In this document: positions 14,008 through 22,176 of the stretch, piece after piece
Numbering within the stretch: position 1 is the stretch's first letter
Layout of the letters: the number at the start of each line of letters is the position of its first letter
Source of the DNA: an uncultured Prevotella sp.
Lineage (GTDB): Bacteria; Bacteroidota; Bacteroidia; Bacteroidales; Bacteroidaceae
Direction: 5' to 3'
Length of the DNA stretch: 40,877 bases
Assembly: GCA_900543155.1 (NCBI GenBank)
Contig: UQQN01000007.1
Location: 1-40,877 of the forward strand
Program-made: the position numbers and the translations under genes
Notes under the pieces: model-generated
The model's input: the letters and a program-made list of their open reading frames with translations, nothing else
Databases searched by the model: none
Told to the model about the DNA's origin: nothing

Positions 14008-16290
14008 TTATTTTTTCTTTTCGTCTACAATCGCGTCAATCACAGCAACAGCCGTGATGTTAACGATGTCGTTTACAGAACTTTCGAAGTCTGTGAAGTG
14101 GATAGGCTTGTTCAAACCCATCTGGATGGGACCAACCACCTCTTCGTTGTCTTCGAGAGCCTTTACCATCTTGTAAGAAGAGTTGGCAGCCGAGAGGTTC
14201 GGGAAGATCAGCGTATTCACATCCTGACCCTTCAACTTGTTGAAAGGATACTTCTCATCGCGCAATTCCTTATCCATCGCAAAGTTCAACTGCATTTCAC
14301 CATCGATAGCCAAGTTAGGTTGTTCTTGGTGCAAGCGTTCAACCACGTGTTTTACGCTCAATGCGCTACCATCCTTGTCGGTACCAAAGTTGGAGTACGA
14401 CAACATAGCCATGGCAGGTGTACGGTTAAAGAAACGTACGGTTTGTGCCGAAAGACGTGCGATGTCGTAGAGAGCCTCTTCGTCGGGGTGGCGGTTAACG
14501 AGTGTGTCTGCCACAAAGAGAATACCTTTCTTGGTGTTAATCAAGTGCATAGTACCAAAGTGGTTGTAGCCCTCGCGAATGCCAATAACCTCGCGTGCCA
14601 CCTTAAAGGTGTTAGAATATTTGGTGTAGAGACCTGTGATGAAAGCATCAGCTTCGCCAGTCTCTACCATCATCATACCAAAGTAGTTACGCTCATACAT
14701 CTTGTCCTCAGCCTCCTGCGGTGTGTAACCCTTACGCTCCATCTTTTTAGCAAAGAGTTGTGCATAGCGGTGACGACGTTCATTTTGTGAGTCGTTGCGC
14801 AAATTCAAAATTTCAATACCCTCAAGGTTTAACTTCAAGTCCTCGGCAGTTTGACGAATTTGCACATCGTTGCCCAACAAAATGGGGAAGCAAATGCCCT
14901 CTTCCTTTGCACGTACGGCAGCCTGCAACATATTGGGGTGTGTGCCCTCAGCAAATACCACGCGCTTGGGATTAGAGCGAGCTGTGTCATAAAGGTTCTG
15001 CGTGAACTTGCTTTCTTGACCCATCAACTCGCGCAAATGCTGGCGGTATGCCTTCCAGTCTTTAATAGGAGTGCGAGCCACGCCACTATCCATAGCCGCT
15101 TTAGCTACTGCCATAGAAACCTCGGTGATAAGACGGGGGTCTACAGGCTTCGGGATGAAGTAGTCAGGACCGAATGTGAAGTTACGCACGTGGTAAGCAC
15201 GGTTCACAATATCGGGCACCGGACGACGTGCCAAGTCGGCAATAGCGCGAGCAGCAGCCATCTTCATTTCCTCGTTAATGGCTGAGGCTGCAGTGTCGAG
15301 TGCACCACGGAAGATATAGGGGAAACCAATTACGTTGTTAATTTGGTTGGGGTAGTCGGTACGACCTGTACTCATCAACACGTCGGGACGTGCCGCAGTA
15401 GCATCCTCATACGAAATTTCGGGGACAGGGTTTGCCAATGCAAAGATGATGGGGTTGTTAGCCATAGAGCGCACCATGTCTTGTGTGAGGACATTGCCCT
15501 TAGAAAGACCCACAAATACGTCGGCACCATTTACAGCCTCTGCCAAAGTGTGTACATCGGTACGCGTAGTGGCAAATTCGCGTTTTTGTGCATTCAAGTT
15601 TTCGCGGTCGGCAGTGATCACACCCTTAGAGTCGAGCATCACAACATTCTCTTTCTTTGCACCAAAGGCACAATAGAGCCGAGTACATGAAATAGCTGCG
15701 GCACCTGCGCCGTTCACTACGATTTTCACGTCCTCAATATTTTTGCCAGCTACCATGAGTGCGTTAATCAAACCAGCAGCCGAGATAATAGCAGTGCCGT
15801 GTTGGTCGTCGTGCATCACGGGAATGTCGAGTTCGGCTTTGAGGCGTTGTTCAATTTCAAAGCACTCAGGAGCCTTAATATCTTCGAGGTTGATACCGCC
15901 AAAGGTGGGAGCAATGGCTTTAACGGCAGCAATAAATTTTTCGGGGTCTTTTTCGTTTACTTCAATATCGAAAGCGTCTACACCCGCATAAATTTTGAAC
16001 AAAAGGCTCTTGCCTTCCATTACGGGTTTTCCGCTCATGGCGCCAATATCGCCCAGTCCGAGCACGGCAGTACCGTTAGAGATTACCGCAACCAAGTTGC
16101 CTTTGTTGGTATAACGATAGGCATCTTGCGGATTTTGTTGAATTTCAAGACAGGGTTCAGCCACACCAGGTGAGTAAGCCAACGAGAGGTCGGTTTGTGT
16201 ACGGTAGGGCTTAGTGGGTACTACTTCTATTTTTCCCGGCTTACCCATTTCGTGATAGTGCAGGGCAGCTTCTTTTGTTATTTTTACCAT
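14008..16290 (-). CDS. maeB: NADP-dependent malic enzyme fused to phosphotransacetylase-like domain
   Basis: A 760-residue MaeB-type enzyme: oxidative decarboxylation of malate to pyruvate with NADP reduction. The malic N-terminal domain has YSPGVAEPC (~38-46) and GDIGAMSGKPVMEGK; DDQHGTAII (near 163) is the metal/substrate region, and VVNGAGAAAISCTRLY begins the NAD(P) Rossmann domain. From about residue 430 to the end is a phosphate acetyl/butyryltransferase-like domain (RVVFAEGTHPNMLQAA, FITGLYTKYSN, FPNLSAANSSYKM). In this family that domain is usually regulatory (acetyl-CoA binding) rather than catalytic. Full length; monocistronic by its terminator and upstream spacer. Confidence 0.96.
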   Translation of the reverse strand: MVKITKEAALHYHEMGKPGKIEVVPTKPYRTQTDLSLAYSPGVAEPCLEIQQNPQDAYRYTNKGNLVAVISNGTAVLGLGDIGAMSGKPVMEGKSLLFKIYAGVDAFDIEVNEKDPEKFIAAVKAIAPTFGGINLEDIKAPECFEIEQRLKAELDIPVMHDDQHGTAIISAAGLINALMVAGKNIEDVKIVVNGAGAAAISCTRLYCAFGAKKENVVMLDSKGVITADRENLNAQKREFATTRTDVHTLAEAVNGADVFVGLSKGNVLTQDMVRSMANNPIIFALANPVPEISYEDATAARPDVLMSTGRTDYPNQINNVIGFPYIFRGALDTAASAINEEMKMAAARAIADLARRPVPDIVNRAYHVRNFTFGPDYFIPKPVDPRLITEVSMAVAKAAMDSGVARTPIKDWKAYRQHLRELMGQESKFTQNLYDTARSNPKRVVFAEGTHPNMLQAAVRAKEEGICFPILLGNDVQIRQTAEDLKLNLEGIEILNLRNDSQNERRHRYAQLFAKKMERKGYTPQEAEDKMYERNYFGMMMVETGEADAFITGLYTKYSNTFKVAREVIGIREGYNHFGTMHLINTKKGILFVADTLVNRHPDEEALYDIARLSAQTVRFFNRTPAMAMLSYSNFGTDKDGSALSVKHVVERLHQEQPNLAIDGEMQLNFAMDKELRDEKYPFNKLKGQDVNTLIFPNLSAANSSYKMVKALEDNEEVVGPIQMGLNKPIHFTDFESSVNDIVNITAVAVIDAIVDEKKK

Positions 16291-16329
16291 GTTTCGGGCT
16301 GTTAAATAGTTATTGTGTTATAGGGAATT

Positions 16330-16337
16330 CAAAATTA
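16330..16337 (-). promoter_or_regulatory. Possible -7 box for maeB
   Basis: TAATTTTG on the minus strand 40 bases before the maeB start. A second candidate TAAATTTG is at 16352-16359. Neither has a good -33 TTTG. Confidence 0.35.
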
Positions 16338-16359
16338 TTTCTTTTCGCAAGCAAATTTA

Positions 16360-16727
16360 CAATTTTACTTTTACGTTGTGCGTATTTTATAGTTCTTTTT
16401 ATCTTTTTGCCCTAAAAATAGCTACATTTTTTGTATTTATACCCGATTTATACGCGAAGATAGTATTAACCGTAAGATGTAAGGTGTTACAGTGGGGTAT
16501 TTTTATGGTTGAATAGGGTAGGGTGGTTGAAATATTTGCATGTAAAGTATTGTAGTATGCTGTTTTTTGGGGTGTAGACCATTTTTTTGAATGCAAAAAG
16601 CCTCGTTTTTAAAATCTTCGACATGTGGTTTTAGCTTCTAAATTCGTCAAAAATGTAGATATTTAGGTGCCGAATAAAGGTAAAAAACAATTTTTCGCCT
16701 AAAAAACGCATTTTTTTGCCTTAAAAG
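16360..16727. other. Spacer between maeB and tRNA-Thr
   Basis: AT-rich, no credible gene, RNA or strong repeat seen. It separates divergently transcribed maeB and tRNA-Thr. Confidence 0.5.
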
Positions 16728-16758
16728 TTTGGTAGTAGAGAAATTATCACTACCTTTG
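16728..16758 (+). promoter_or_regulatory. tRNA-Thr promoter
   Basis: TTTG (16728-16731), a 19-base spacer and TACCTTTG (16751-16758): a full match to the Bacteroidota housekeeping consensus, 48 bases before the tRNA. Confidence 0.85.
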
Positions 16759-16805
16759 CACTCGCAAAACGGAAAAACACCGTGATGCGAATGATTTTTA
16801 AGTTT

Positions 16806-16879
16806 GCCTCTTTAGCTCAGTTGGCCAGAGCACGTGATTTGTAATCTCGGGGTCGTTGGTTCGAATCCGACAAGAGGCT
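16806..16879 (+). tRNA. tRNA-Thr(TGT)
   Basis: A complete 74-base cloverleaf: acceptor GCCTCTT/AAGAGGC, D-arm GCTC...GAGC, anticodon loop TTTGTAA (anticodon TGT), T-arm GTTGG-TTCGAAT-CCGAC, discriminator T; CCA is not encoded. The anticodon stem CGTGA/TCTCG has a central T-T mismatch (29-41). It reads ACA-type threonine codons. Followed directly by a terminator. Confidence 0.95.
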
Positions 16880-16886
16880 CAGAAAG

Positions 16887-16924
16887 GAGTTACACAGTTT
16901 TCTAAATTGTGTGACTCTTTTTTT
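16887..16924 (+). terminator. Intrinsic terminator after tRNA-Thr
   Basis: A 10-bp stem with one wobble (GAGTTACACA 16887-16896, TGTGTGACTC 16908-16917) followed by seven T residues. Confidence 0.9.
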
Positions 16925-16955
16925 GTTGTATATAAGTCGTTTTTATGGGCTAAGG

Positions 16956-16974
16956 TCTAGAGTGTTCAAAATCC
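16956..16974 (+). repeat. Copy B of the GTGTTCAAAATCC motif
   Basis: TCTAGAGTGTTCAAAATCC, shortly after the tRNA-Thr terminator. It shares GTGTTCAAAATCC with the copy at 40823. Confidence 0.5.
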
Positions 16975-17451
16975 ATAATATTTTTATGCATGATGATATC
17001 GTAAATAGTTGCTATTCAACAATAGCAAACGCAGAAAACGCCTCGATTCGTGTATTATTTTAATGGGTTACTCCGTTAGGGATGAGATAAGGTAACTAGG
17101 TATGTGGATAAGGGATTTACCCGAATTATCGTGCAACCCGAATGCAATCAAACTCGCTTAAATTGCTGAGGTGTCGCCGATAATCCCTGGTATCAATTCC
17201 GTATCGTTCTCCTATCGTTCTCCTATCGTTCTCCTATCGTTCTCCTATCATTCTCCTATCGTTCTCCTATTGGGAAACGGAAAACAATACGGAAACAATA
17301 CGGAAACAATACGGAATCGAACGAAAGACGAACGAATGAGGTTAGGAGGAGCAAGGGTGGTTGATCTTACTATTATCTATTTCTAAATTCTTACTACAAT
17401 GGCAAGACTCAAACAAACTATTGGTGTGTTAACATGTCACCTATCGACAAC
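16975..17451. other. Spacer between tRNA-Thr and tRNA-Asn genes
   Basis: No credible gene was found. It contains a CCGTTAGG sequence (17073-17080) like that in the hairpin near 5954, and the 11-base phased arrays at 17203-17310. A 32-codon frame starting MARLKQTIG at 17399 runs through the tRNA-Asn terminator and is taken as a chance or decayed remnant. Confidence 0.5.
17203..17310. repeat. Two opposing 11-base phased tandem arrays
   Basis: Six head-to-tail copies of ATCGTTCTCCT (17203-17268; the fifth has ATCATT) are followed, after ATTGGGAA, by three copies of ACGGAAACAAT (17277-17310; the first has one extra A) and a partial fourth. The reverse complement of the second unit (ATTGTTTCCGT) matches the first at 7 of 11 positions. 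The whole is therefore an imperfect inverted array with a period close to one DNA helical turn. Confidence 0.85.
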
Positions 17452-17485
17452 AAAAAAAGCATTCATTCCGATGTGGAATAAATGC
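17452..17485 (-). terminator. Intrinsic terminator after the tRNA-Asn pair
   Basis: On the minus strand GCATTTATTCC (17475-17485) pairs with GGAATGAATGC (17459-17469) with one wobble and a 5-base loop, followed by seven T residues. Confidence 0.88.
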
Positions 17486-17497
17486 CTTGTAATTTAG

Positions 17498-17571
17498 CGC
17501 TTCAGGATGGGCTTGAACCAACGACCCCCTGATTAACAGTCAGGTGCTCTAACCAACTGAGCTACTGAAGC
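17498..17571 (-). tRNA. tRNA-Asn(GTT), copy 1
   Basis: A 74-base cloverleaf on minus: acceptor GCTTCAG/CTGAAGC, D-arm GCTC...GAGC, anticodon loop CTGTTAA (anticodon GTT), T-arm GTTGG-TTCAAGC-CCATC, discriminator G, no encoded CCA. The T-stem has a T-T mismatch (50-64). Identical in all 74 bases to the copy 34 bases upstream. Confidence 0.95.
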
Positions 17572-17605
17572 CTATCAATTCAGCGATGATAAATTCTGCT
17601 AGGTG

Positions 17606-17679
17606 CGCTTCAGGATGGGCTTGAACCAACGACCCCCTGATTAACAGTCAGGTGCTCTAACCAACTGAGCTACTGAAGC
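17606..17679 (-). tRNA. tRNA-Asn(GTT), copy 2
   Basis: Identical to the tRNA-Asn at 17498-17571, including the T-stem mismatch. It is the promoter-proximal copy; both are probably made as one precursor from the box at 17724-17731. Confidence 0.95.
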
Positions 17680-17723
17680 AGTGTAAGTAAGAAAAACTTA
17701 CCATCTTTTGCTGAATTGCGGTG

Positions 17724-17731
17724 CAAAGGTA
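17724..17731 (-). promoter_or_regulatory. -7 box for the tRNA-Asn pair
   Basis: TACCTTTG on the minus strand, 45 bases before the first tRNA-Asn; identical to the tRNA-Thr -7 box. The -33 region is not clear. Confidence 0.55.
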
Positions 17732-17754
17732 ATGGTTATTTTTGAAATAAGCTA

Positions 17755-17762
17755 TATCTTTG
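17755..17762 (+). promoter_or_regulatory. -7 box for the PfkB kinase gene
   Basis: TATCTTTG, 27 bases before the ATG at 17789 and divergent from the tRNA-Asn box 24 bases away, so polymerases at the two promoters would overlap. Confidence 0.5.
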
Positions 17763-17788
17763 CAGAAAAAATTTCAAAAAAAATTACG

Positions 17789-18772
17789 ATGAAGAAAATT
17801 TTGGGTATCGGAAACGCCCTGGTTGATGCACTTGTGCAAGTTGAAAATGATTTGATACTCAATGAGTTGCAGTTGCCAAAAGGCTCTATGCAACTTGTTG
17901 ACACCGAAAGATATTTAGAAATAAAAAAAATGCTCGATTTGTTGCATCCGCAGCGAACAACAGGTGGTTCGGCATGTAATACCATCTTAGCGATTGCAAA
18001 TTTGGGTGCCGAAACAGGTCTTATAGGAAAGGTAGGAAATGACGAAACAGCGCAATTTTTTGAGCAAAGTTTCAAGCGTCAGGGGGTAAATACCTGTTTG
18101 CTTTGCGACAAAGATTTGCCCACAGGGGTTGCCTCCACCTTAATTAGCCCCGATGGTCAGCGCACCTTCGGTACCTATTTAGGGGCTGCTGCCAATTTAC
18201 GCCCCGAAGATGTGGTGCCCGAATGGTTCGACGGCTACGACTATTTTTATATAGAAGGCTATTTGGTGCAAAACCATGCGTTGATACGTCGTGCCGTAGA
18301 GTTAGCTCACGAGGCAGGATTGAAAGTGTGTATCGACTTGGCAAGTTATAACATCGTGCAAGACGATCGTGAATTCTTTGCCGAACTCTTGCAGCAAACA
18401 GACATTGTCTTTGCCAATGAGCAAGAAGCACAAGCCTTTACAGGTATAGATGATGCCCAAGCCAATGTAGAGGCTTTGGCGTGTTTGTGCGAGATAGCCG
18501 TAGTGAAGATTGGCAAAAAAGGAGTGCTTGTGCGTCGTGGCGAAGAACAAATACATTGTCCAGCTCGCGAGGTGCCTCATGTGGTCGATACAACTGCGGC
18601 CGGCGACTATTTCTCGGCAGGTTTTCTTTATGCACTTGCCACAGGCTGTAGCTTAATGCAATGTGCGGCACTCGGTTCGTTGCTTGCAGGCCACATTATT
18701 GAGGTAGTAGGCACTGCACTCAGTGCCGAAACATGGCAAAAAATCAAGGCTGAAGCGCTCCCCAAAGTCTAA
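17789..18772 (+). CDS. PfkB-family carbohydrate/adenosine kinase
   Basis: A 327-residue ribokinase-fold kinase. It starts with MKKILGIGNALVDALV, has the GGSACNT signature near residue 65 (substrate lid/N-terminal motif) and the C-terminal DTTAAGDYFSAGF motif with the catalytic Asp273. The GNALVDAL start and GGSACNT pattern fit the bacterial adenosine-kinase-like subgroup better than fructokinases, so adenosine to AMP is the most likely reaction; sugar kinase activity cannot be excluded. The start at 17789 was chosen because a promoter box lies 27 bases upstream and the family begins there. The S41 protease gene follows after 26 bases. Confidence 0.85.
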   Translation: MKKILGIGNALVDALVQVENDLILNELQLPKGSMQLVDTERYLEIKKMLDLLHPQRTTGGSACNTILAIANLGAETGLIGKVGNDETAQFFEQSFKRQGVNTCLLCDKDLPTGVASTLISPDGQRTFGTYLGAAANLRPEDVVPEWFDGYDYFYIEGYLVQNHALIRRAVELAHEAGLKVCIDLASYNIVQDDREFFAELLQQTDIVFANEQEAQAFTGIDDAQANVEALACLCEIAVVKIGKKGVLVRRGEEQIHCPAREVPHVVDTTAAGDYFSAGFLYALATGCSLMQCAALGSLLAGHIIEVVGTALSAETWQKIKAEALPKV

Positions 18773-18798
18773 TCTCACTCTTTTTCAAAAAAAGTAGT

Positions 18799-20490
18799 AT
18801 GAAAATATTCATAAACCTATTGTGTGCGTGTGTGGTAGCATTCTTGTTACCCCTAACGCTCTGTGCGCAAAAAAATGGCGTGAACCATAATTTCGAGGTA
18901 GCCAAAAATCTCGACATTTTTAATGCCCTTTATCGTGACCTCGACCTCTACTATGTTGATACGCTCAATGCGCAAACCAACATAGACAATGCAGCCAATT
19001 ATATGTTGCAAATGCTCGACCCCTATACCGAGTATTATGCCGAAGAAAATACCAATGCGCTAAAAGAACTCACCACAGGTAAGTATGCAGGTATTGGCGC
19101 TGTGACTAGCTTCCGTCCAGACTTGCAACGCTGCGTGGTTGTTCAGCCTTTTGCCCATATGCCTGCCGACCAAGCTGGGGTGTGGGCTGGAGATATAATT
19201 TTGGCCATCGATGGCAAACCTATAGACCCTTGCACCTCAACCGATAAACAAGCACAAGCCGACTATGCCCTTAGCATCAACTCAAAGTTGCGCGGTGAGG
19301 CAGGCACTACCTTCGAATTAAAGGTGCGTCGTCCTGGCACCAACAAATTAATCACGTTTAAAATTACGCGTCGCAACATTGTTCGTCCTAGTGTAACACT
19401 TGCCACCATCGCCTCCGACAGTGTGGGTTACATATGTTTGTCGCAGTTTATTGAAGGTACAAGTAATGAAATACGTCGTGCGCTTGTTGAACTCAAACAG
19501 CGTGGTGCGCGTAGCCTTATTTTAGACCTCCGCGATAATCCTGGCGGTGTGATGGAAGAAGCTGTGAAGACAGTCAACCTCTTTGTGCCGCGAGGTCGCG
19601 AGGTAGTGACCACACGTGGCAAGGTAAAAGAAATGAATCACACTTACAAAACCACGCTCGATGCGCAAGATACCGATTTAGGTATTGTGGTGCTTACCAA
19701 TGCAGGTTCAGCCTCGGCAGCCGAAATCACAAGTGGCGCTTTGCAAGACTACGACCGTGCCCTCATCATGGGGCGTCGCACTTATGGCAAAGGTCTTGTG
19801 CAGCAAAGTCGCGAACTGCCCTATAAAACAGTGCTAAAACTCACCACAGCCAAATATTACATTCCCTCAGGGCGTTGTGTGCAGGCTTATAAGTTTGAGG
19901 ATGGCTATCCCGTGCATTTGCCCGATTCGCTTGCCAAGGAATTTCGCACAGCCAATGGACGTATTGTGCGCGATGGAGGAGGTATTACCCCCGATGTGAT
20001 GGTAAAAACCGACAGTCTGCCCACCTTGCTCGTAGATTTGGCAAATAGCGACCAATTTTTCGACTATTGTGTGAATTATCGCAACACACATGCCACCATT
20101 GCAGGCCCCAGAGAATTTCATATCACCGATGCAGAGTATGCCGAATTTTGTGCCTATATGAAGAAGCACAACTTTACGTACGACCGCAAGAGCTTACAAC
20201 TGTTTAATTTGTTGCGTCAAACAGCTCGCTACGAGGGCTATGACACCGAAGCCGCTGCCGAACTCGATGCCCTTGAAAAAAAGTTGCAACATAATGAAGA
20301 CTACGACTTTAAGCGTTGGGAAAAAGAGATTCGTCGTGTGGTAGAAGCTGGCATCGTAGAGCGTTATTACTATGAGTCGGGACGTGATGAATATGAGTTG
20401 CAGACCGACAAAGATGTGCGTCAAGCCATCGATATGTTGCACAATCGTAAACAGATGCACAAAATTCTGAGTGGAGAACCTGATGCATAA
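18799..20490 (+). CDS. S41 family C-terminal processing peptidase
   Basis: A 563-residue periplasmic protease. It has a signal peptide (residues 1-24, ending LCA-QKNG) and an N-terminal helical segment (DLYYVDTLNAQ, MLDPYTEYYAEE). A PDZ domain lies at about 90-175 (GIGAVTSF, AGVWAGDIILAIDGKPI). The S41 catalytic domain has RDNPGGVMEEAV, NAGSASAAEI with nucleophile Ser306, and YGKGLVQ with Lys331 and Gln335, spaced exactly as in E. coli Tsp (Ser-25-Lys-4-Gln). An extra ~130-residue helical C-terminal part follows. It is expected to degrade or trim envelope proteins at their C termini. Probably co-transcribed with the kinase gene and ended by the terminator at 20542. Confidence 0.93.
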   Translation: MKIFINLLCACVVAFLLPLTLCAQKNGVNHNFEVAKNLDIFNALYRDLDLYYVDTLNAQTNIDNAANYMLQMLDPYTEYYAEENTNALKELTTGKYAGIGAVTSFRPDLQRCVVVQPFAHMPADQAGVWAGDIILAIDGKPIDPCTSTDKQAQADYALSINSKLRGEAGTTFELKVRRPGTNKLITFKITRRNIVRPSVTLATIASDSVGYICLSQFIEGTSNEIRRALVELKQRGARSLILDLRDNPGGVMEEAVKTVNLFVPRGREVVTTRGKVKEMNHTYKTTLDAQDTDLGIVVLTNAGSASAAEITSGALQDYDRALIMGRRTYGKGLVQQSRELPYKTVLKLTTAKYYIPSGRCVQAYKFEDGYPVHLPDSLAKEFRTANGRIVRDGGGITPDVMVKTDSLPTLLVDLANSDQFFDYCVNYRNTHATIAGPREFHITDAEYAEFCAYMKKHNFTYDRKSLQLFNLLRQTARYEGYDTEAAAELDALEKKLQHNEDYDFKRWEKEIRRVVEAGIVERYYYESGRDEYELQTDKDVRQAIDMLHNRKQMHKILSGEPDA

Positions 20491-20493
20491 GGT

Positions 20494-20510
20494 CAGGGTG
20501 TTCAAAAATC
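20494..20510 (+). repeat. Copy C of the GGGTGTTCAAAAATC motif
   Basis: CAGGGTGTTCAAAAATC, a few bases after the S41 protease stop. It has one additional A relative to copies A and D. Confidence 0.5.
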
Positions 20511-20541
20511 ATGCTAAATTTTATACATCGATAAGCGTGTT

Positions 20542-20580
20542 AAGGCGTTCTGTTGTTTTTTAATGACAGGACGCCTTTTT
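20542..20580 (+). terminator. Intrinsic terminator after the S41 protease gene
   Basis: A 12-bp stem with one wobble (AAGGCGTTCTGT 20542-20553, ACAGGACGCCTT 20566-20577) followed by T residues. It isolates the dcw cluster from upstream transcription. Confidence 0.88.
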
Positions 20581-20643
20581 GTGTGTTCAAGTTCGCATGA
20601 TTGCATGCTCCTTGCATGTTTTCTAAAAAAAAATAATAAAAAG

Positions 20644-20675
20644 TGGGGAAAAGTGGGGGAAAATCCGTACTTTTG
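20644..20675 (+). promoter_or_regulatory. mraZ promoter with MraZ-type operator repeats
   Basis: TGGGG at 20644-20648 and 20654-20658 (10-base period, separated by AAAAG) match the TGGGN repeats bound by MraZ upstream of mraZ in other bacteria. The -7 box TACTTTTG (20668-20675) follows, 20 bases before ATG. The repeats cover the -33/spacer region, so MraZ binding should block the promoter: autoregulation of the dcw cluster. Confidence 0.7.
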
Positions 20676-20694
20676 GAAATTCTTAGAGAACATT

Positions 20695-21150
20695 ATGAGA
20701 TTTATAGGTACGACGGACGCCAAATTAGACGCAAAAGGACGCGTATTTTTGCCGTCTGACTTTCGCAAACAGCTTGCAGAGTCAGACGCAACTTTTGTGT
20801 TAAAACGCGATGTCTATCAACCCTGTCTTGTGATGTACACACTGCAAGTTTGGGAAAACGAACTCGCTGTGTTGCAGAGCCGACTCGACCGTTGGAATCC
20901 GAAACACGCCATGCTATATCGACAATTCATGGCAGGTACGGAGGTGGTAACACTCGATGCCAACGGACGCTTTTTGTTGCCCCGAAAAATGGCTGAGGCT
21001 TGTCACATCAACAGTCGCATAGTGCGATTTGTAGGGGTGGACGACCGTATCGAAGTATGGGACGTTGAGCAATTTGACCAATGTATGCTGAATGATGCAG
21101 ACTTGGCACAGCTCATGGCACAAGAAATGGGCGGAACGACGCTCGGCTAA
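20695..21150 (+). CDS. mraZ: Transcriptional regulator MraZ
   Basis: A 151-residue protein with two SpoVT/AbrB-like (MraZ) half-domains. The first has DAKLDAKGRVFLPSDFRK (~8-25) and the second TLDANGRFLLPRKMAEAC (~86-103); each carries the DxxGRxxxP signature. MraZ binds TGGGN repeats and represses its own cluster. It is the first gene of the dcw cluster, with matching repeats in its promoter. The start at 20695 is set by the family start MRFIGTTDAKLD; an open frame upstream runs through the terminator and operator and is not real. Confidence 0.95.
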   Translation: MRFIGTTDAKLDAKGRVFLPSDFRKQLAESDATFVLKRDVYQPCLVMYTLQVWENELAVLQSRLDRWNPKHAMLYRQFMAGTEVVTLDANGRFLLPRKMAEACHINSRIVRFVGVDDRIEVWDVEQFDQCMLNDADLAQLMAQEMGGTTLG

Positions 21151-21236
21151 TCCTACTAAAAAAAGGGCGCTACTGATAGAAAAAGCGCCACCACAATTCA
21201 TTCTATTTTAAGACCACAACTCTCTATAAAAAAAGT

Positions 21237-22136
21237 ATGTATCACATTCCCGTGTTGCTCAACGAAACCGTTGACGGACTCAACATTCAGCCTGGGGGCG
21301 TCTATGTAGACGTGACCTTTGGCGGGGGCGGACATAGCCGCGAAATTCTGCGCCGACTCGATGACTCTGCACATCTTTACAGCTTCGACCAAGATGCCGA
21401 TGCTGAGCAAAATGTGCCTGAGGGCGATAGTCGCTTTACCTTTGTGCGCAGCAACTTTCGCTACCTTAAAAACTGGATGCGATATTACAACGTAGAGTAT
21501 GTGGACGGTATTTTGGCAGACTTAGGGGTGTCGAGTCACCACTTTGATGCTGAAGAACGTGGCTTTTCGTTCCGCTTTGATGCACCGCTCGATATGCGTA
21601 TGAATGGGCGTGCAGGTACTACGGCTGCCGATGTGGTAAACCTCTATGACGAGGAACGATTGGCAAATGTGCTCTATCTGTATGGCGAAATGAAGAATAG
21701 CCGACGCATTGCAGCTGCGATAGCAAAGGCACGTAATGTGCAAAAGATTGTCACGATAGACGATTTGTTGCAAGTGGTAAAACCGCTTATGCCACGCGAA
21801 CGCGAGAAGAAAGACCTTGCCCGTGTGTTCCAAGCATTGCGCATTGAGGTAAACCACGAAATGGATGCCTTGCAAGAGATGCTTGAGGCAGCATTACAAG
21901 TGTTGCGCCCAGGAGGCAGACTGAGTGTGTTAACCTATCACTCGCTCGAAGACCGAATGGTAAAAAACTTTGTGCGCTCAGGACGCATTGACGGAAAAGT
22001 AGAACAAGACTTCTATGGACGACGACTAACACCGTGGCGTGCCATTAACAATAAAGTGATTGTGCCCTCAGCACAAGAGCAAGAAGAAAACCCACGAAGT
22101 CGGTCGGCAAAACTACGCATTGCCGAAAAATTATAA
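21237..22136 (+). CDS. rsmH: 16S rRNA (cytosine(1402)-N(4))-methyltransferase
   Basis: A 299-residue RsmH (MraW), which methylates N4 of C1402 in the 16S rRNA P-site using SAM. The start MYHIPVLLNETVDGL is typical. The SAM-binding motif VDVTFGGGGHSREIL is at about 23-37, ILADLGVSSHHFD at about 95, and the C-terminal LSVLTYHSLEDRMVKNF motif is present. Second gene of the dcw cluster, 86 bases after mraZ; that spacer has a small GGCGCT/AGCGCC hairpin (21166-21189). Confidence 0.96.
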   Translation: MYHIPVLLNETVDGLNIQPGGVYVDVTFGGGGHSREILRRLDDSAHLYSFDQDADAEQNVPEGDSRFTFVRSNFRYLKNWMRYYNVEYVDGILADLGVSSHHFDAEERGFSFRFDAPLDMRMNGRAGTTAADVVNLYDEERLANVLYLYGEMKNSRRIAAAIAKARNVQKIVTIDDLLQVVKPLMPREREKKDLARVFQALRIEVNHEMDALQEMLEAALQVLRPGGRLSVLTYHSLEDRMVKNFVRSGRIDGKVEQDFYGRRLTPWRAINNKVIVPSAQEQEENPRSRSAKLRIAEKL

Positions 22137-22176
22137 ATCCTCACTTATAACCCCTCACACCTATATATATAAAACA

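Noticed and set aside
16399..16596. 65-codon open frame upstream of maeB
   Set aside because: No family features; AT-rich spacer with no supporting start or neighbour context.
17203..17316. CRISPR array
   Set aside because: Units are 11 bases, contiguous, with no spacers and no cas genes.
17171..17386. 71-codon open frame across the 11-base arrays
   Set aside because: The frame stays open only because of the repeats; product is a repeated SFSYRSPIVL-like string.
17399..17497. 32-codon frame starting MARLKQTIG
   Set aside because: The start resembles some small Bacteroidota proteins, but the frame passes through the tRNA-Asn terminator hairpin and ends at the tRNA border; at best a remnant.
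16806..17700. Integrated element at tRNA-Thr
   Set aside because: No integrase, no repeated tRNA 3' end as an attachment site, and the spacer to tRNA-Asn is only about 0.6 kb.
20563..20694. N-terminal extension of mraZ by 44 codons
   Set aside because: It would read through the upstream terminator, the MraZ operator and the promoter; MraZ proteins begin at MRFIG-like sequence.
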